Positions 56,245-64,000 of a DNA stretch of 64,000 bases are shown piece by piece; within the stretch, counting starts at the first letter, position 1, and every line of letters starts with the position of its first letter. The translations under genes were made by a program, and so were the position numbers. The DNA comes from Wolinella succinogenes DSM 1740 (lineage in GTDB: Bacteria > Campylobacterota > Campylobacteria > Campylobacterales > Helicobacteraceae). The stretch lies in NCBI RefSeq assembly GCF_000196135.1, contig NC_005090.1, forward strand, positions 1,746,001-1,810,000. Direction: 5' to 3'. The notes beneath the pieces are model-generated. The model worked only from the letters and a program-made list of their open reading frames with translations, ran no database searches and was not told where the DNA came from.

Positions 56245-57714
56245 TTAGGACTTCTCGAAAATCACAGCGATGGGGGCTGGTTTGGCGAGCTTCTTTGCCT
56301 CTTCTTTGGCAAGATAGAGGTCATGAGGCGAAGAGACCGTGAGCACCCCATTTTTGTAGCCAAATGCAAACCCCTCTGCGTCATTCCCCAAGCTCAAGCA
56401 TTCCGCCAACCCAAGAATAAAACTAAGCCACTGAAGCGTGAGCAAAGAGGGCATGAGCGTCTGCACATGGGCAATGGCTGAATCTTTAGGAATTTTCTTG
56501 TTGTGATATTCAACCAGTAACGCGATGATGGCGCGATCTTTGTGGGAGAATCCATAGGTGAGGCTGTGGAGCAAAAAGTAGCTGCCGTGATGGTGATGAT
56601 CGTAGTAGCTAAGTGCTGTGCCAATATCGGCCAAGCGCGCCGCGATTCCTAGATGATATTTGTAGCCCTCATCGATTCGGTGGCGCTCCAAAAGGGCGTC
56701 AAAAAGCTCTAGGGCGTTTTTCTTGATACGCTTTCCACGATTCTCATTAAGACAGAATCGATCAATCAGGCTTCGCACGCTGGGATTAAAATTGACGGGA
56801 AAGATGAAGTTATGCCCCCGCAACAGGTCGCTTAAAAAAACCCCCTCGCGCACGCCCACGCCACTAGTGACCACCTCTTTGGCGCCAAAAAGCTTCAAAA
56901 GAGCGGTGAAGATGAGCGCTCCTCCGCGAATCGTATCGAATCGATCCTCTTTGATGCCAAACTGTTTAAGTTTAAGCACCTCTGAGGAGTAGATCTTGGT
57001 GAAGGTCTCCAGATGGGACAAGGTAGGGTATTCAAATCCATGAATCGTATCAATGGGATAGCTAGTGCTCTTCATGATCGCCTTAGAGAGCGCCCTAATC
57101 GTGCCCCCAATACCAAAAACCCTCTCGCTTCGGAAGTTCTCAGGAATCTTCTCTAGCTCCTTTTTGACAAAAGCGACCGCCTCTTTGAGTGAACCTTTTT
57201 TGTCAAAAAAGAGCTCTTTGAGGCGAATCGTGCCAATGTCTAGGGAGATGAGCTCTTTGATCTTCCCCCCTTTAATCACCGCACACTCCGTGGAGCCTCC
57301 GCCGATATCGATGGTGATCCCCTCTCTATAGGGCAGGAGGTTGAGCGTAGCAATGGCCCCATAAAAGGCCTCTTTCTCCCCCTCAATCACCTTGATGGAG
57401 ACCCCCGCCTCAGCTCTAGCGCGTGCTAGAAACTCCCCCGCATTGGGCGCATCTCTGAGTGCGCTGGTGGCCACACAAAAGATCTTCCTCGCCCCTCGCA
57501 GACGCGCGATGGCCATAAACTCCTTAAGCGCTTTAATGGCGCGATCCATCGGAGCGCCTTGGAGCATTCCCCCGCTCTCATAGCTCTCTTCGGAGATTCT
57601 CACGCGACTCTTAATCTCCTCCACTAGATGGAATCCAAAGCGACTCGTGCGCTGGAAAATGGCCATCCTCGCGGAGTTAGAGCCTATGTCGATAACGGCG
57701 GTGATCTTAGCCAT
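56245..57714 (-). CDS. ppx: Ppx/GppA exopolyphosphatase
   Basis: 489 residues. ATP-grasp/actin-like fold with DIGSNSARMAIF and GGGSTECAVI, C-terminal HD-like domain (LAARLADIGTALSYYDHHHHG). Degrades polyphosphate or converts pppGpp. ATG 57712-57714 overlaps the ferredoxin stop by one base; a GTG one codon earlier is less likely. Placement between ferredoxin and waaC is conserved. Confidence 0.92.
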   Translation of the reverse strand: MAKITAVIDIGSNSARMAIFQRTSRFGFHLVEEIKSRVRISEESYESGGMLQGAPMDRAIKALKEFMAIARLRGARKIFCVATSALRDAPNAGEFLARARAEAGVSIKVIEGEKEAFYGAIATLNLLPYREGITIDIGGGSTECAVIKGGKIKELISLDIGTIRLKELFFDKKGSLKEAVAFVKKELEKIPENFRSERVFGIGGTIRALSKAIMKSTSYPIDTIHGFEYPTLSHLETFTKIYSSEVLKLKQFGIKEDRFDTIRGGALIFTALLKLFGAKEVVTSGVGVREGVFLSDLLRGHNFIFPVNFNPSVRSLIDRFCLNENRGKRIKKNALELFDALLERHRIDEGYKYHLGIAARLADIGTALSYYDHHHHGSYFLLHSLTYGFSHKDRAIIALLVEYHNKKIPKDSAIAHVQTLMPSLLTLQWLSFILGLAECLSLGNDAEGFAFGYKNGVLTVSSPHDLYLAKEEAKKLAKPAPIAVIFEKS

Positions 57715-57965
57715 CACTCTTCGTTTTGCAACTGCTCAAACTTATACTTCAGCTCTTCAACACTCTCGACATTGTCGGGATCAGGGATGATCGCATCCAC
57801 AGGACAAGCCCCCACACAAGAGGGCTCATCATAGTATCCCACACACTCCGTGCATCGATCAGGGTCGATCATATAGGTAGGATCACCCTCATCAATCGCC
57901 TCATTGGGGCACTCTTCCCGACACGCATCACAGGCGATGCACTCTTCGGTAATCATCAACGACAT
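57714..57965 (-). CDS. fdx: 2[4Fe-4S] ferredoxin
   Basis: 83 residues. Cluster motifs CIACDACREECP and CTECVGYYDEPSCVGACP, the second carrying the insertion between Cys pairs typical of YfhL/Alvin-type ferredoxins. Low-potential electron carrier. Starts MSLMITEECIAC. Confidence 0.94.
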   Translation of the reverse strand: MSLMITEECIACDACREECPNEAIDEGDPTYMIDPDRCTECVGYYDEPSCVGACPVDAIIPDPDNVESVEELKYKFEQLQNEE

Positions 57966-58015
57966 ATTCGCCCTTTACGCAAAATTTCAAAAGCCATCTT
58001 TTAGCCAAAAAATTC

Positions 58016-58810
58016 TTATTTTTTATTTAAAGGATAGATATCTAAAAGCGCCTGCGTCACATCTTTTTGACGCATGAAGTGCTCCCCGATCAAAAAGGCA
58101 TCCACTCCAATCCCATGAAGCTCTTCTAGGGTCTTGGGGGAGGAGAGTCCACTCTCAGCGACAATGATCTTGCCTTGAGGGATGAGCGGGATGAGCTCAT
58201 GGCAGAGATTCATATGCATCTCAAAGGTTTGGAGGTCTCTATGGTTGATGCCAACAATATCCGCTCCAGCCCAGATCGCCTTGGTGAGATCCTCTTTGTT
58301 GTGAACCTCTACCAACACCTCAAGCCCCAAGTGTCGGGCGTATTCGAGCAACTCCTTGAGCTCACTAGCTTTGAGCGCGGCAGCGATGAGGAGGATGAAA
58401 TCCGCCCCATAAACCAAAGCTTCAAGAATCTGATAGGAATCGATGATGAAATCCTTGCGCAAAAGAGGCATAGGAACATAGCGTCGCACCTGCGTGATGT
58501 ATTCTAGATTCCCTTTGAAGTAATGAGGCTCTGTGAGAATTGAGAGAGCGTCCGCCCCTCCTAGCTCATAGGCCTTGGCAATACTCACGGGCTCAAAATC
58601 TTCACGGATGATTCCCTTGCTGGGGCTTGCTTTTTTGACCTCAGCGATGATTCTATAGGGGCGCTCTGGCGTGCTTTGGAGCGCTTTTTTCACATCGCGG
58701 GGCATATAGGGGTTATAGGCGAGCGAGCGCCCCAGCCACTCCAGAGGATACTCTTTTTTGCGATTTTCTAGCTCTTCTCTGGTCTTTTGAACAATCTCAT
58801 CTAATATCAT
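58016..58810 (-). CDS. trpC: Indole-3-glycerol-phosphate synthase
   Basis: 264 residues, TIM-barrel step of tryptophan synthesis. [19 protein letters not shown] and [16 protein letters not shown] are diagnostic. Not fused to TrpF as in E. coli. Lies alone without other trp genes, 10 bases after the TPR gene. Confidence 0.95.
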
Positions 58811-58820
58811 TCATGCCTCT

Positions 58821-60104
58821 CTATTTGGAACTTTTCTTGGCGCATTTTTGAATCAATCGGTAGTGCTCTAACATCTCCTCTTCGGCCTCAATCTCACTCA
58901 AAGGAATCTTCTCCATCTCGCTTAGCGCACGCTTGCACTCTCCTAGACGATAGTAGCCCCAAGCCAAAGAATCTCGATAATGAGGAGAATCGGGAAGTTG
59001 CTCTAGCGCCTCTTCTACGAGTTTAATGCCCTCTTCCACCTTCACATTGTGATCGATGAGAAGGTAGCCAAGGAAGTTGAGATAGACATGATCTTGGCGC
59101 TCCTGCAGGTAGATTCGGAGCTTTGATTCAATCGCTTCAAGGAGCTTGGGATCATTTTGATTCTTGGCGTTTTCATACTGAAGCATCGCCTCCAACCCCA
59201 AAAAAGTGACATCATGCTTGATGGCGTAGAGATGCTCGGCTTGTTTTTGGGCTTTTTGGAGGGAGCCTGTGAAGCGATAGAGGTCTAGGAGAACCTCTGG
59301 CTCCACCCCACTCCTCTCTAAGAACAAAATCGCCTTATCATACTCTTTGCGATAGAGGAGAACCTCTAAAAGTGCTTTGGCGTAGCGCTCTTCGCCAAAC
59401 TCTTCATAGAGCTTCTTGTAGGTCTCCTCTAGTCGTGCCAAGTCCTGCTTTTCACGATAGAGACTCGCGAGTTTTTCGCAGACCATCTCGCTGCAGCCTT
59501 TGATTCGAGAGTGAGATTCGAGATAGGCGATGGCTTTGTCTCGATTTTTCAAAAAGAGCACCTGAGTGGAGGTGAGCCGATCTAAAATCGCCTCGTCTTG
59601 GTGGAGTGAATAGGCGCTCTCCAAATATTTTTCTGCCTCCACATAATCCTGCTTCACAAAGTAGAGTGAGGCCATAAGCTCATAGTTCTCTTCGCTCTTC
59701 TCCACGCCAAGCAATCTCCTTGCCTCCGCCAAAGCCTCAGGAAGCCGATTGAGCGAGGCAAAAACCCCGATGAGTGCTCGCCTCACCTCCATGTCTTTAG
59801 GCTCCACCTCCAAATAGATTAGAGCGTCTTCGCGCGCTTTGAGATAATCCCCAATCGCCACATTAAGTGCGATGGCCTCCTTGAGATACTCTAGGCTTCC
59901 TAATCTCTTGTAGAGCATCTCAAAAATCTCCACCGCGCGTCTTGGGTCGTTACGATCAAGCGCATCAAAAGCGAGAAGAATATAGCCATCCTCTTCAAAG
60001 GTTTGGATCGCCACGGGAGTTTTGGGGTTGCTCTCCAGCGCCACGCCCGCACACCCCCAAAAGAGGGTCAAAACAAGAATTATAAAGGTTCTAAAAAAGG
60101 GCAT
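58821..60104 (-). CDS. TPR-repeat probable lipoprotein
   Basis: 427 residues. N-terminal signal (MPFFRTFIILVLTLFWGCAG) with a cysteine at 18 that could be lipidated, although the lipobox is weak. The rest is TPR-like helical repeats (AVEIFEMLYKRLGS; EAEKYLESAYSLHQ). Function unknown; likely an envelope scaffold. The end of the YkgJ gene overlaps the start by 25 bases. Confidence 0.75.
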   Translation of the reverse strand: MPFFRTFIILVLTLFWGCAGVALESNPKTPVAIQTFEEDGYILLAFDALDRNDPRRAVEIFEMLYKRLGSLEYLKEAIALNVAIGDYLKAREDALIYLEVEPKDMEVRRALIGVFASLNRLPEALAEARRLLGVEKSEENYELMASLYFVKQDYVEAEKYLESAYSLHQDEAILDRLTSTQVLFLKNRDKAIAYLESHSRIKGCSEMVCEKLASLYREKQDLARLEETYKKLYEEFGEERYAKALLEVLLYRKEYDKAILFLERSGVEPEVLLDLYRFTGSLQKAQKQAEHLYAIKHDVTFLGLEAMLQYENAKNQNDPKLLEAIESKLRIYLQERQDHVYLNFLGYLLIDHNVKVEEGIKLVEEALEQLPDSPHYRDSLAWGYYRLGECKRALSEMEKIPLSEIEAEEEMLEHYRLIQKCAKKSSK

Positions 60105-60469
60105 TGCTGGATCACCTCATCAAGATTTTGGCCTCGGTTGGATTCCCAAAAGGGAAAATCGCGGCACTGTTTAGGTCTATGTTCGTATATCATACACTCT
60201 TTTGCCTCTTCATCAAAAAAGATACAGGCATACCCCTTGCCCCCCTTCTCTCTCTTCTCAATAAGCGAGTAGCGAGTGCCCACTTTTTTGAGATATAAAG
60301 CGCCAAAACGCTCTAGCTCCATTCCCAAAAAGGCGGCGATTCCCTCCATCTCTTGAGGGGTTAGAAAGATATAGCCACTCTCGCCACAGCAGCAAAAGCC
60401 GCCACATTTTTGACAAGCCTCAGGGGCAAAAGCAAAAAGAAATCCCTCTTGGATGATTAGAGTTGACAT
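60080..60469 (-). CDS. YkgJ family cysteine cluster protein
   Basis: 129 residues. CQKCGGFCCCGES at the N terminus and CMIYEHRPKQCRDFPFW define the YkgJ/UPF0153 family, thought to bind zinc or iron (sulfur). Overlaps trmN-like gene by 13 bases. Confidence 0.85.
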   Translation of the reverse strand: MSTLIIQEGFLFAFAPEACQKCGGFCCCGESGYIFLTPQEMEGIAAFLGMELERFGALYLKKVGTRYSLIEKREKGGKGYACIFFDEEAKECMIYEHRPKQCRDFPFWESNRGQNLDEVIQQCPFLEPL

Positions 60470-61158
60470 TTGATACTGTGCGTCCTTGCCGCTTTGAAGA
60501 TCGATTTTGCCTCGCTAGAATAATCCTCGCCCTCATAGACCACTAGGGGTGGGAGAACTTTGAGCGGACTTTTGGAGGAGAGTCTGGCTTGCACCATAAT
60601 AAGCGTCGCCTCCTTAGTGATTCTAGGGTGAACAAAGCGCACCGTTTCAGGATTAAAACCCTTCTCTTTGAGCTCAAAAAAGACACGATCACTCTGCTTG
60701 GCGTCAAAACAGAAGATGAAACTTCCCCTTGGTTTTAAGAAGCGCTTCAACTGCAAAAGGCACTCTTTAAGGGGGAGATTCTCCTCATATCGTGCCGCCA
60801 AAATGGAGGGGTTTTGACTCTTTAAAACATTGCGATGGTAAAAGGGGGGATTGGAGAGCGCGAGATCAAAAGGAGCCAACTCCCCTATTTGGAGTGAGAG
60901 AAAATCGCGCTCCATCACCTTGGCTTCAATCGCGTTGATTCGAGCGTTCTGCTCAGAGTAGATCGCCATCTCCCTTTCTCGCTCCACCATCACAAGCTCC
61001 AAGCCCCTGTCTCTAGCGCACAGAAGTCCAAGGATTCCGCTCCCTGAACCAATTTCAAGCGCCCTGCTCCTCTCCTTGATCAGAGGAAGAGCAAAATGAT
61101 ACAAAAAGAGCGTATCGCTATTGTAAGCGTATCCACAGAGTGGCTGGTAGATCTGCAT
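60457..61158 (-). CDS. tRNA1(Val) adenine-N6 methyltransferase-like
   Basis: 233 residues. SAM-binding motif ALEIGSGSGILGLLCA and catalytic NPPF (LALSNPPFYHRN), as in TrmN6 and other base N6-methyltransferases with a YNSDTLFL start. Expected to modify A37 of tRNA1(Val), but substrate is inferred. First of the trmN-ykgJ-TPR-trpC run, TACAAT at 61202-61207. Confidence 0.85.
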   Translation of the reverse strand: MQIYQPLCGYAYNSDTLFLYHFALPLIKERSRALEIGSGSGILGLLCARDRGLELVMVEREREMAIYSEQNARINAIEAKVMERDFLSLQIGELAPFDLALSNPPFYHRNVLKSQNPSILAARYEENLPLKECLLQLKRFLKPRGSFIFCFDAKQSDRVFFELKEKGFNPETVRFVHPRITKEATLIMVQARLSSKSPLKVLPPLVVYEGEDYSSEAKSIFKAARTHSIKCQL

Positions 61159-61201
61159 GCCTAAAGGCGCACTCCCTTCACAAAGAGCTTTTTAGGGGCG
61201 T

Positions 61202-61207
61202 ATTGTA
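61202..61207 (-). promoter_or_regulatory. -10-like box of the trmN-like gene
   Basis: TACAAT on the minus strand, 44 bases before the ATG, in the gap after the chemoreceptor gene. Confidence 0.4.
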
Positions 61208-61238
61208 TCCTATTTCTTGGCAAGGCCCCAAAGGGGGC

Positions 61239-62987
61239 TCACCCTCTTGAATCGATTCTAAAGCGCTTCTTGCGCGTGCTCTCCAAAGAGAGTTTGGCGA
61301 CCTGCTCCACCTCATTGGCGATTTGATCGGTGCTCATGGCAACCTGAGCGTTTTGCTCTGTCACCTTCTCTAGCTCTCCTACAGCCTCATTAATCTGTGT
61401 GATTCCTTGCACTTGGGAGTTGATGGATTCACTGATCTCGTTCATCGACTGCACTAACACATTGACATTAGCGTTGATCTCGCTGAGGCTCTTTTGGGTG
61501 CGCTCAGCGAGCTTTCTCACCTCATCAGCCACCACCGCAAAGCCTCGGCCATGTTCACCCGCTCTAGCGGCTTCGATGGCGGCATTGAGCGCAAGAAGAT
61601 TCGTCTGATCGGCAATATCTCGGATGATAGTGATGACGCTTTTAATCTCTTCAGACTGCTTGGCAACCTCTTGGGTTTTGTCGGTGACCGAGCCCACCGT
61701 CTCATGAATCTCCTCCGTGGAGGCGACGGTTTGCTTGAGGCTTGAAGCCTGTTCATTGACACTGCGGCTTAGTTGGTACATCGATTCTTTGAGAGCCAAA
61801 GCACGAGCCATAATCTGTTCGGCCTGAGAGAGCGATTCTCTCAACATCAAAGAGACATCTTCGCCCAACTGATTGACCATCTTCTCTAAACGACCCGAAC
61901 AAGAGGGAAGAAGGAGGCTAAAATCAAGACGCGAAAAGCCCTCCAACACCCTCAGGATCTCCTCAAGATTGGGACCAATTTGACGCTCTAGCGTCCCTAG
62001 GAAGCCATTGAGAAGCTCCATGGCCTTGATGAGTTCTGGGGTGGAACTAAAGGCTTGGATTCGCTCGCTAAAATTCCCCTCGCCCGCCTTTTGCAAAACC
62101 TCATTGATATGCTCAAATTGTCGTTTGTCTTGCTCTAGTCGCTCGGAGATGAGGGCGATATTTTGATTGATGATTTTACACATTCCTCCAAACTCATCTC
62201 TAGATTCCCAATCAATTAAAGTCGCTGAATCGCTCTCTTTGTTTAAAAAAGAGAAGAAGCCTAGGAGCCCTTTTTGAGTCGCCTCTAGCGGAGCAACCAC
62301 GCTTCGCACCACCCAAATGCTAAGCGGCAAAACAAGCAAAAGAAAGCTCGCTAGCACCGCCCCCAAAACTCCTTTAGAGATCTGCATCGCCAAGTGATCC
62401 GCACGCCCGCCAATCTCCCCTTGAATCTTGGCGATATTGTCAATATAGACCCCCGTCCCAATCCACATTCCACTATCACCAATGGGTGCGGCATAGGAGA
62501 TTTTAGGCTGAAGCCCCGCTCCGGGTTTCTCCCAAATATAGGAGACAAACCCGCCCCCTTTTTGAGCCGCCTTGTAGAGGTCTTTGATAAGCTCCACACC
62601 TTGGCTATCTTTCACGCTCGCCCAATCCGTATTGTTGCGGCTTTTGGCGATAGGGTGGGAGATGGCCGTGGTTCCTTTAAAAACAAAGAAGTAGCCCGAT
62701 CCATCCTCTTCATAGCGAATCGCATCGGTGGCGGCATGAATGAGCCTCTCCTGCTCGGATGGCTCTAGAGAGCTCAAAGCAAGGGCGAGCGTTTTGGATT
62801 TGGCCTCTGTAGAAACCTTGAGCTTCTCTTTGACCTGTGCCTCCAAATAGCGCCCAAAGTCCTCATTTTGACGATCTTTGAGCTTCTCTAGGGAGAACCA
62901 AAGCGCTAAAATCAGCACCGCAAGCATCCCCAAAATTAGGGGAATAAAAAAATAGACCCTCGTCTTGATCGAAATATTTTTGAGCAT
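61239..62987 (-). CDS. Methyl-accepting chemotaxis protein with single Cache domain
   Basis: 582 residues: transmembrane helix 1 (about 11-31), periplasmic Cache-type sensor ([10 protein letters not shown] and [12 protein letters not shown]), helix 2 (about 207-227), then HAMP plus at least one additional HAMP-like unit ([20 protein letters not shown]), and the receptor signalling hairpin [20 protein letters not shown]. No C-terminal pentapeptide. Ligand unknown. sigma-28-like promoter at 63030-63056. Confidence 0.93.
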   Translation of the reverse strand: MLKNISIKTRVYFFIPLILGMLAVLILALWFSLEKLKDRQNEDFGRYLEAQVKEKLKVSTEAKSKTLALALSSLEPSEQERLIHAATDAIRYEEDGSGYFFVFKGTTAISHPIAKSRNNTDWASVKDSQGVELIKDLYKAAQKGGGFVSYIWEKPGAGLQPKISYAAPIGDSGMWIGTGVYIDNIAKIQGEIGGRADHLAMQISKGVLGAVLASFLLLVLPLSIWVVRSVVAPLEATQKGLLGFFSFLNKESDSATLIDWESRDEFGGMCKIINQNIALISERLEQDKRQFEHINEVLQKAGEGNFSERIQAFSSTPELIKAMELLNGFLGTLERQIGPNLEEILRVLEGFSRLDFSLLLPSCSGRLEKMVNQLGEDVSLMLRESLSQAEQIMARALALKESMYQLSRSVNEQASSLKQTVASTEEIHETVGSVTDKTQEVAKQSEEIKSVITIIRDIADQTNLLALNAAIEAARAGEHGRGFAVVADEVRKLAERTQKSLSEINANVNVLVQSMNEISESINSQVQGITQINEAVGELEKVTEQNAQVAMSTDQIANEVEQVAKLSLESTRKKRFRIDSRG

Positions 62988-63029
62988 GAGAGCGATTCCT
63001 TACGCATGGATTAAATTTTATTCCCAACC

Positions 63030-63056
63030 TTCTTGGCTAAGTATATCAATTATTTA
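63030..63056 (-). promoter_or_regulatory. sigma-28-like promoter of the chemoreceptor
   Basis: Minus strand reads TAAA (63053-63056), 15-base spacer, GCCAAGAA (63030-63037). Six of eight -10 bases match GCCGATAA; spacing is exact. 43 bases before the chemoreceptor ATG. Confidence 0.55.
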
Positions 63057-63076
63057 AGCCTAGAAGCAATTTAGGG

Positions 63077-63082
63077 TATAAT
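63077..63082 (+). promoter_or_regulatory. -10 box of kdsB
   Basis: TATAAT on the plus strand, 46 bases before the kdsB ATG, in the 140-base divergent gap. Confidence 0.6.
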
Positions 63083-63127
63083 GAGCCCCCAAAGAGCGTT
63101 TCAAGCGAACTTCAAAGGAACTTTTTC

Positions 63128-63862
63128 ATGATTTTAATTCCTGCCCGATTGGCTTCCACCCGCTTTCCTCGCAAAATCGTCCAAGAGATTCTAGGCATTC
63201 CCATGATTGTACGAGTGGCCAAAAGAGCGATGGAGGTCGATTCCACGGTGGTGGCAAGCGATTCGCTAGAGGTGGTAGAGATCTGTCGGCACCATGGAAT
63301 CGAAGCGATTCTCACCTCCAAAGACCACGCCAGCGGCACCGACCGAATCGCCGAGGCGGCAAGAATCTTGGAGCTCCCTCCCCATGAGGTGATTCTTAAC
63401 GTCCAAGGGGATGAGCCCTTTTTGGAGCCCGAAGTGATCGCCTCCCTCAAAGAGAAGATGCAAGAGGCCTCCCTAGGTGATTCACCCCCCTTCATGGCAA
63501 GCGCCTACAAAAAAGTCTCCCAAGAGGAGGCAAGCGATCCTAACCTTGTCAAAGTCGTTCTGGATAATCACTCCTGTGCACTCTACTTCTCTCGCTCCCC
63601 TATCCCCTTTTGGCGCGATTGCACCGAATCGACTCCCCTTTTTTATCGGGGTCACTTGGGACTCTACGCCTACACAGGTTCAAGCCTCCAAGCCTTTTGC
63701 GCGCTTCCCTCTAGCCCTTTAGAAGAGATTGAGAAGCTAGAACAGCTACGCGCCCTCTCCCATGGTCACAAGATTCTCATGATTGAGGTGGAGACTCGAT
63801 CTTTTGGGATCGACACGCCCCAGGATTTGAATCGCGCCCTTAAAATTTTTGGAGATTCCTAA
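63128..63862 (+). CDS. kdsB: CMP-KDO synthetase
   Basis: 244 residues, activates KDO as CMP-KDO for LPS inner core. PARLASTRFPRKIVQEI at the N terminus, ASGTDRIAEA, VQGDEPFL and the end GIDTPQDLNRA are typical. Complements waaC, htrB and the other LPS genes of the window. Confidence 0.95.
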   Translation: MILIPARLASTRFPRKIVQEILGIPMIVRVAKRAMEVDSTVVASDSLEVVEICRHHGIEAILTSKDHASGTDRIAEAARILELPPHEVILNVQGDEPFLEPEVIASLKEKMQEASLGDSPPFMASAYKKVSQEEASDPNLVKVVLDNHSCALYFSRSPIPFWRDCTESTPLFYRGHLGLYAYTGSSLQAFCALPSSPLEEIEKLEQLRALSHGHKILMIEVETRSFGIDTPQDLNRALKIFGDS

Positions 63863-63871
63863 AGCGCCATC

Positions 63872-64000
63872 ATGAAGGGAATCATCACCGCCATTGACGA
63901 CCTCAAGCAAGAAGCACTCATCAAAGTAGAGCGCTCCTCGGCCCCCTTTGCTTTCGGCTTTGAGCGCTTTGAAGGGGCGAGGGATGATCTTTTTGTGGGT
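63872..64000 (+). CDS. Hypothetical protein, cut at right edge
   Basis: 43 codons read from ATG 63872 (MKGIITAIDDLKQEALIKVE), 9 bases after kdsB, to the edge. Too short to assign. Hydrophilic and same strand, so probably in the kdsB unit. Confidence 0.55.
   Translation, partial: MKGIITAIDDLKQEALIKVERSSAPFAFGFERFEGARDDLFVG

Noticed and set aside
61225-61238. GCCCC-AAAG-GGGGC hairpin as a terminator after the chemoreceptor
   Set aside because: Five-base stem with no T run after it on either strand, and it touches the stop codon; too weak to call.

Overview
The window reads as ordinary chromosomal DNA of a Campylobacterota (epsilonproteobacterial) bacterium, most likely Wolinella succinogenes or a close relative. 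The evidence is conserved neighbourhoods known from Helicobacter and Campylobacter (ilvC-minD-minE...dprA-ruvX; lapB-like-rnhA-rnc-aroC; fdx-ppx-waaC-htrB; rpsF-ssb-rpsR; dnaG plus a PP-loop gene), an AT-rich TATAAT-type -10 signal without a clear -35, and a dctPQM C4-dicarboxylate TRAP transporter, which fits a fumarate- and succinate-metabolising organism. Species assignment is inference. I see no rRNA, tRNA, CRISPR, insertion sequence, prophage or long intergenic gap; every gap is under 300 bases and the window is almost entirely coding.

Layout. 1-4.9 kb (minus strand): a DUF4492 small protein with cydA and cydB (bd-type quinol oxidase, cydB touching the left edge), a NifX-like protein with a Cys/His tail, a DUF134-NifX-like regulator and a metallophosphoesterase. 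5-6.8 kb: a solute:sodium symporter with its small accessory protein. 6.8-12.2 kb: an orphan PAS histidine kinase facing dctP-dctQ-dctM. 12.3-15.2 kb: DedA, YdcF and a Pit phosphate transporter. 15.1-17 kb: cheV and an isolated modD-like gene. 17-22 kb (minus): rpsR, ssb, rpsF, holA, rnr and an HDOD gene. 22.1-24.8 kb: ppc, divergent from ilvC-minD-minE-divergent polysaccharide deacetylase.

28.3-35.3 kb (plus): a large propeller-plus-helical protein, dprA, ruvX, purH, hemL, atpZ-like and a membrane protein. 35.4-47.5 kb (minus): rpoD with a small conserved partner, then a ten-gene run starting at a LapB-like TPR protein and passing rnhA, rnc, aroC, gatA, guaB, metY, metX and xseB to a nitrilase-fold protein that has lost its catalytic residues. 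47.6-51.7 kb (plus): dnaG, a PP-loop protein, then a gene behind a good flagellar sigma-28 promoter that encodes an acidic protein with EF-hand-like loops. 51.7-61.2 kb (minus): trmN-like, YkgJ, TPR protein, trpC, ferredoxin, ppx and an LPS core/lipid A set (waaC, htrB, two more glycosyltransferases, a deacetylase). 61.2-64 kb: a sigma-28-type chemoreceptor divergent from kdsB and one gene cut by the right edge.

Functional themes are respiration and C4-dicarboxylate uptake, LPS core and KDO synthesis, replication and RNA processing, and motility. The most interesting leads are the sigma-28-driven EF-hand-like protein, the LapB-like protein outside its usual phylum range, the propeller-solenoid protein, and the inactive nitrilase-fold protein.
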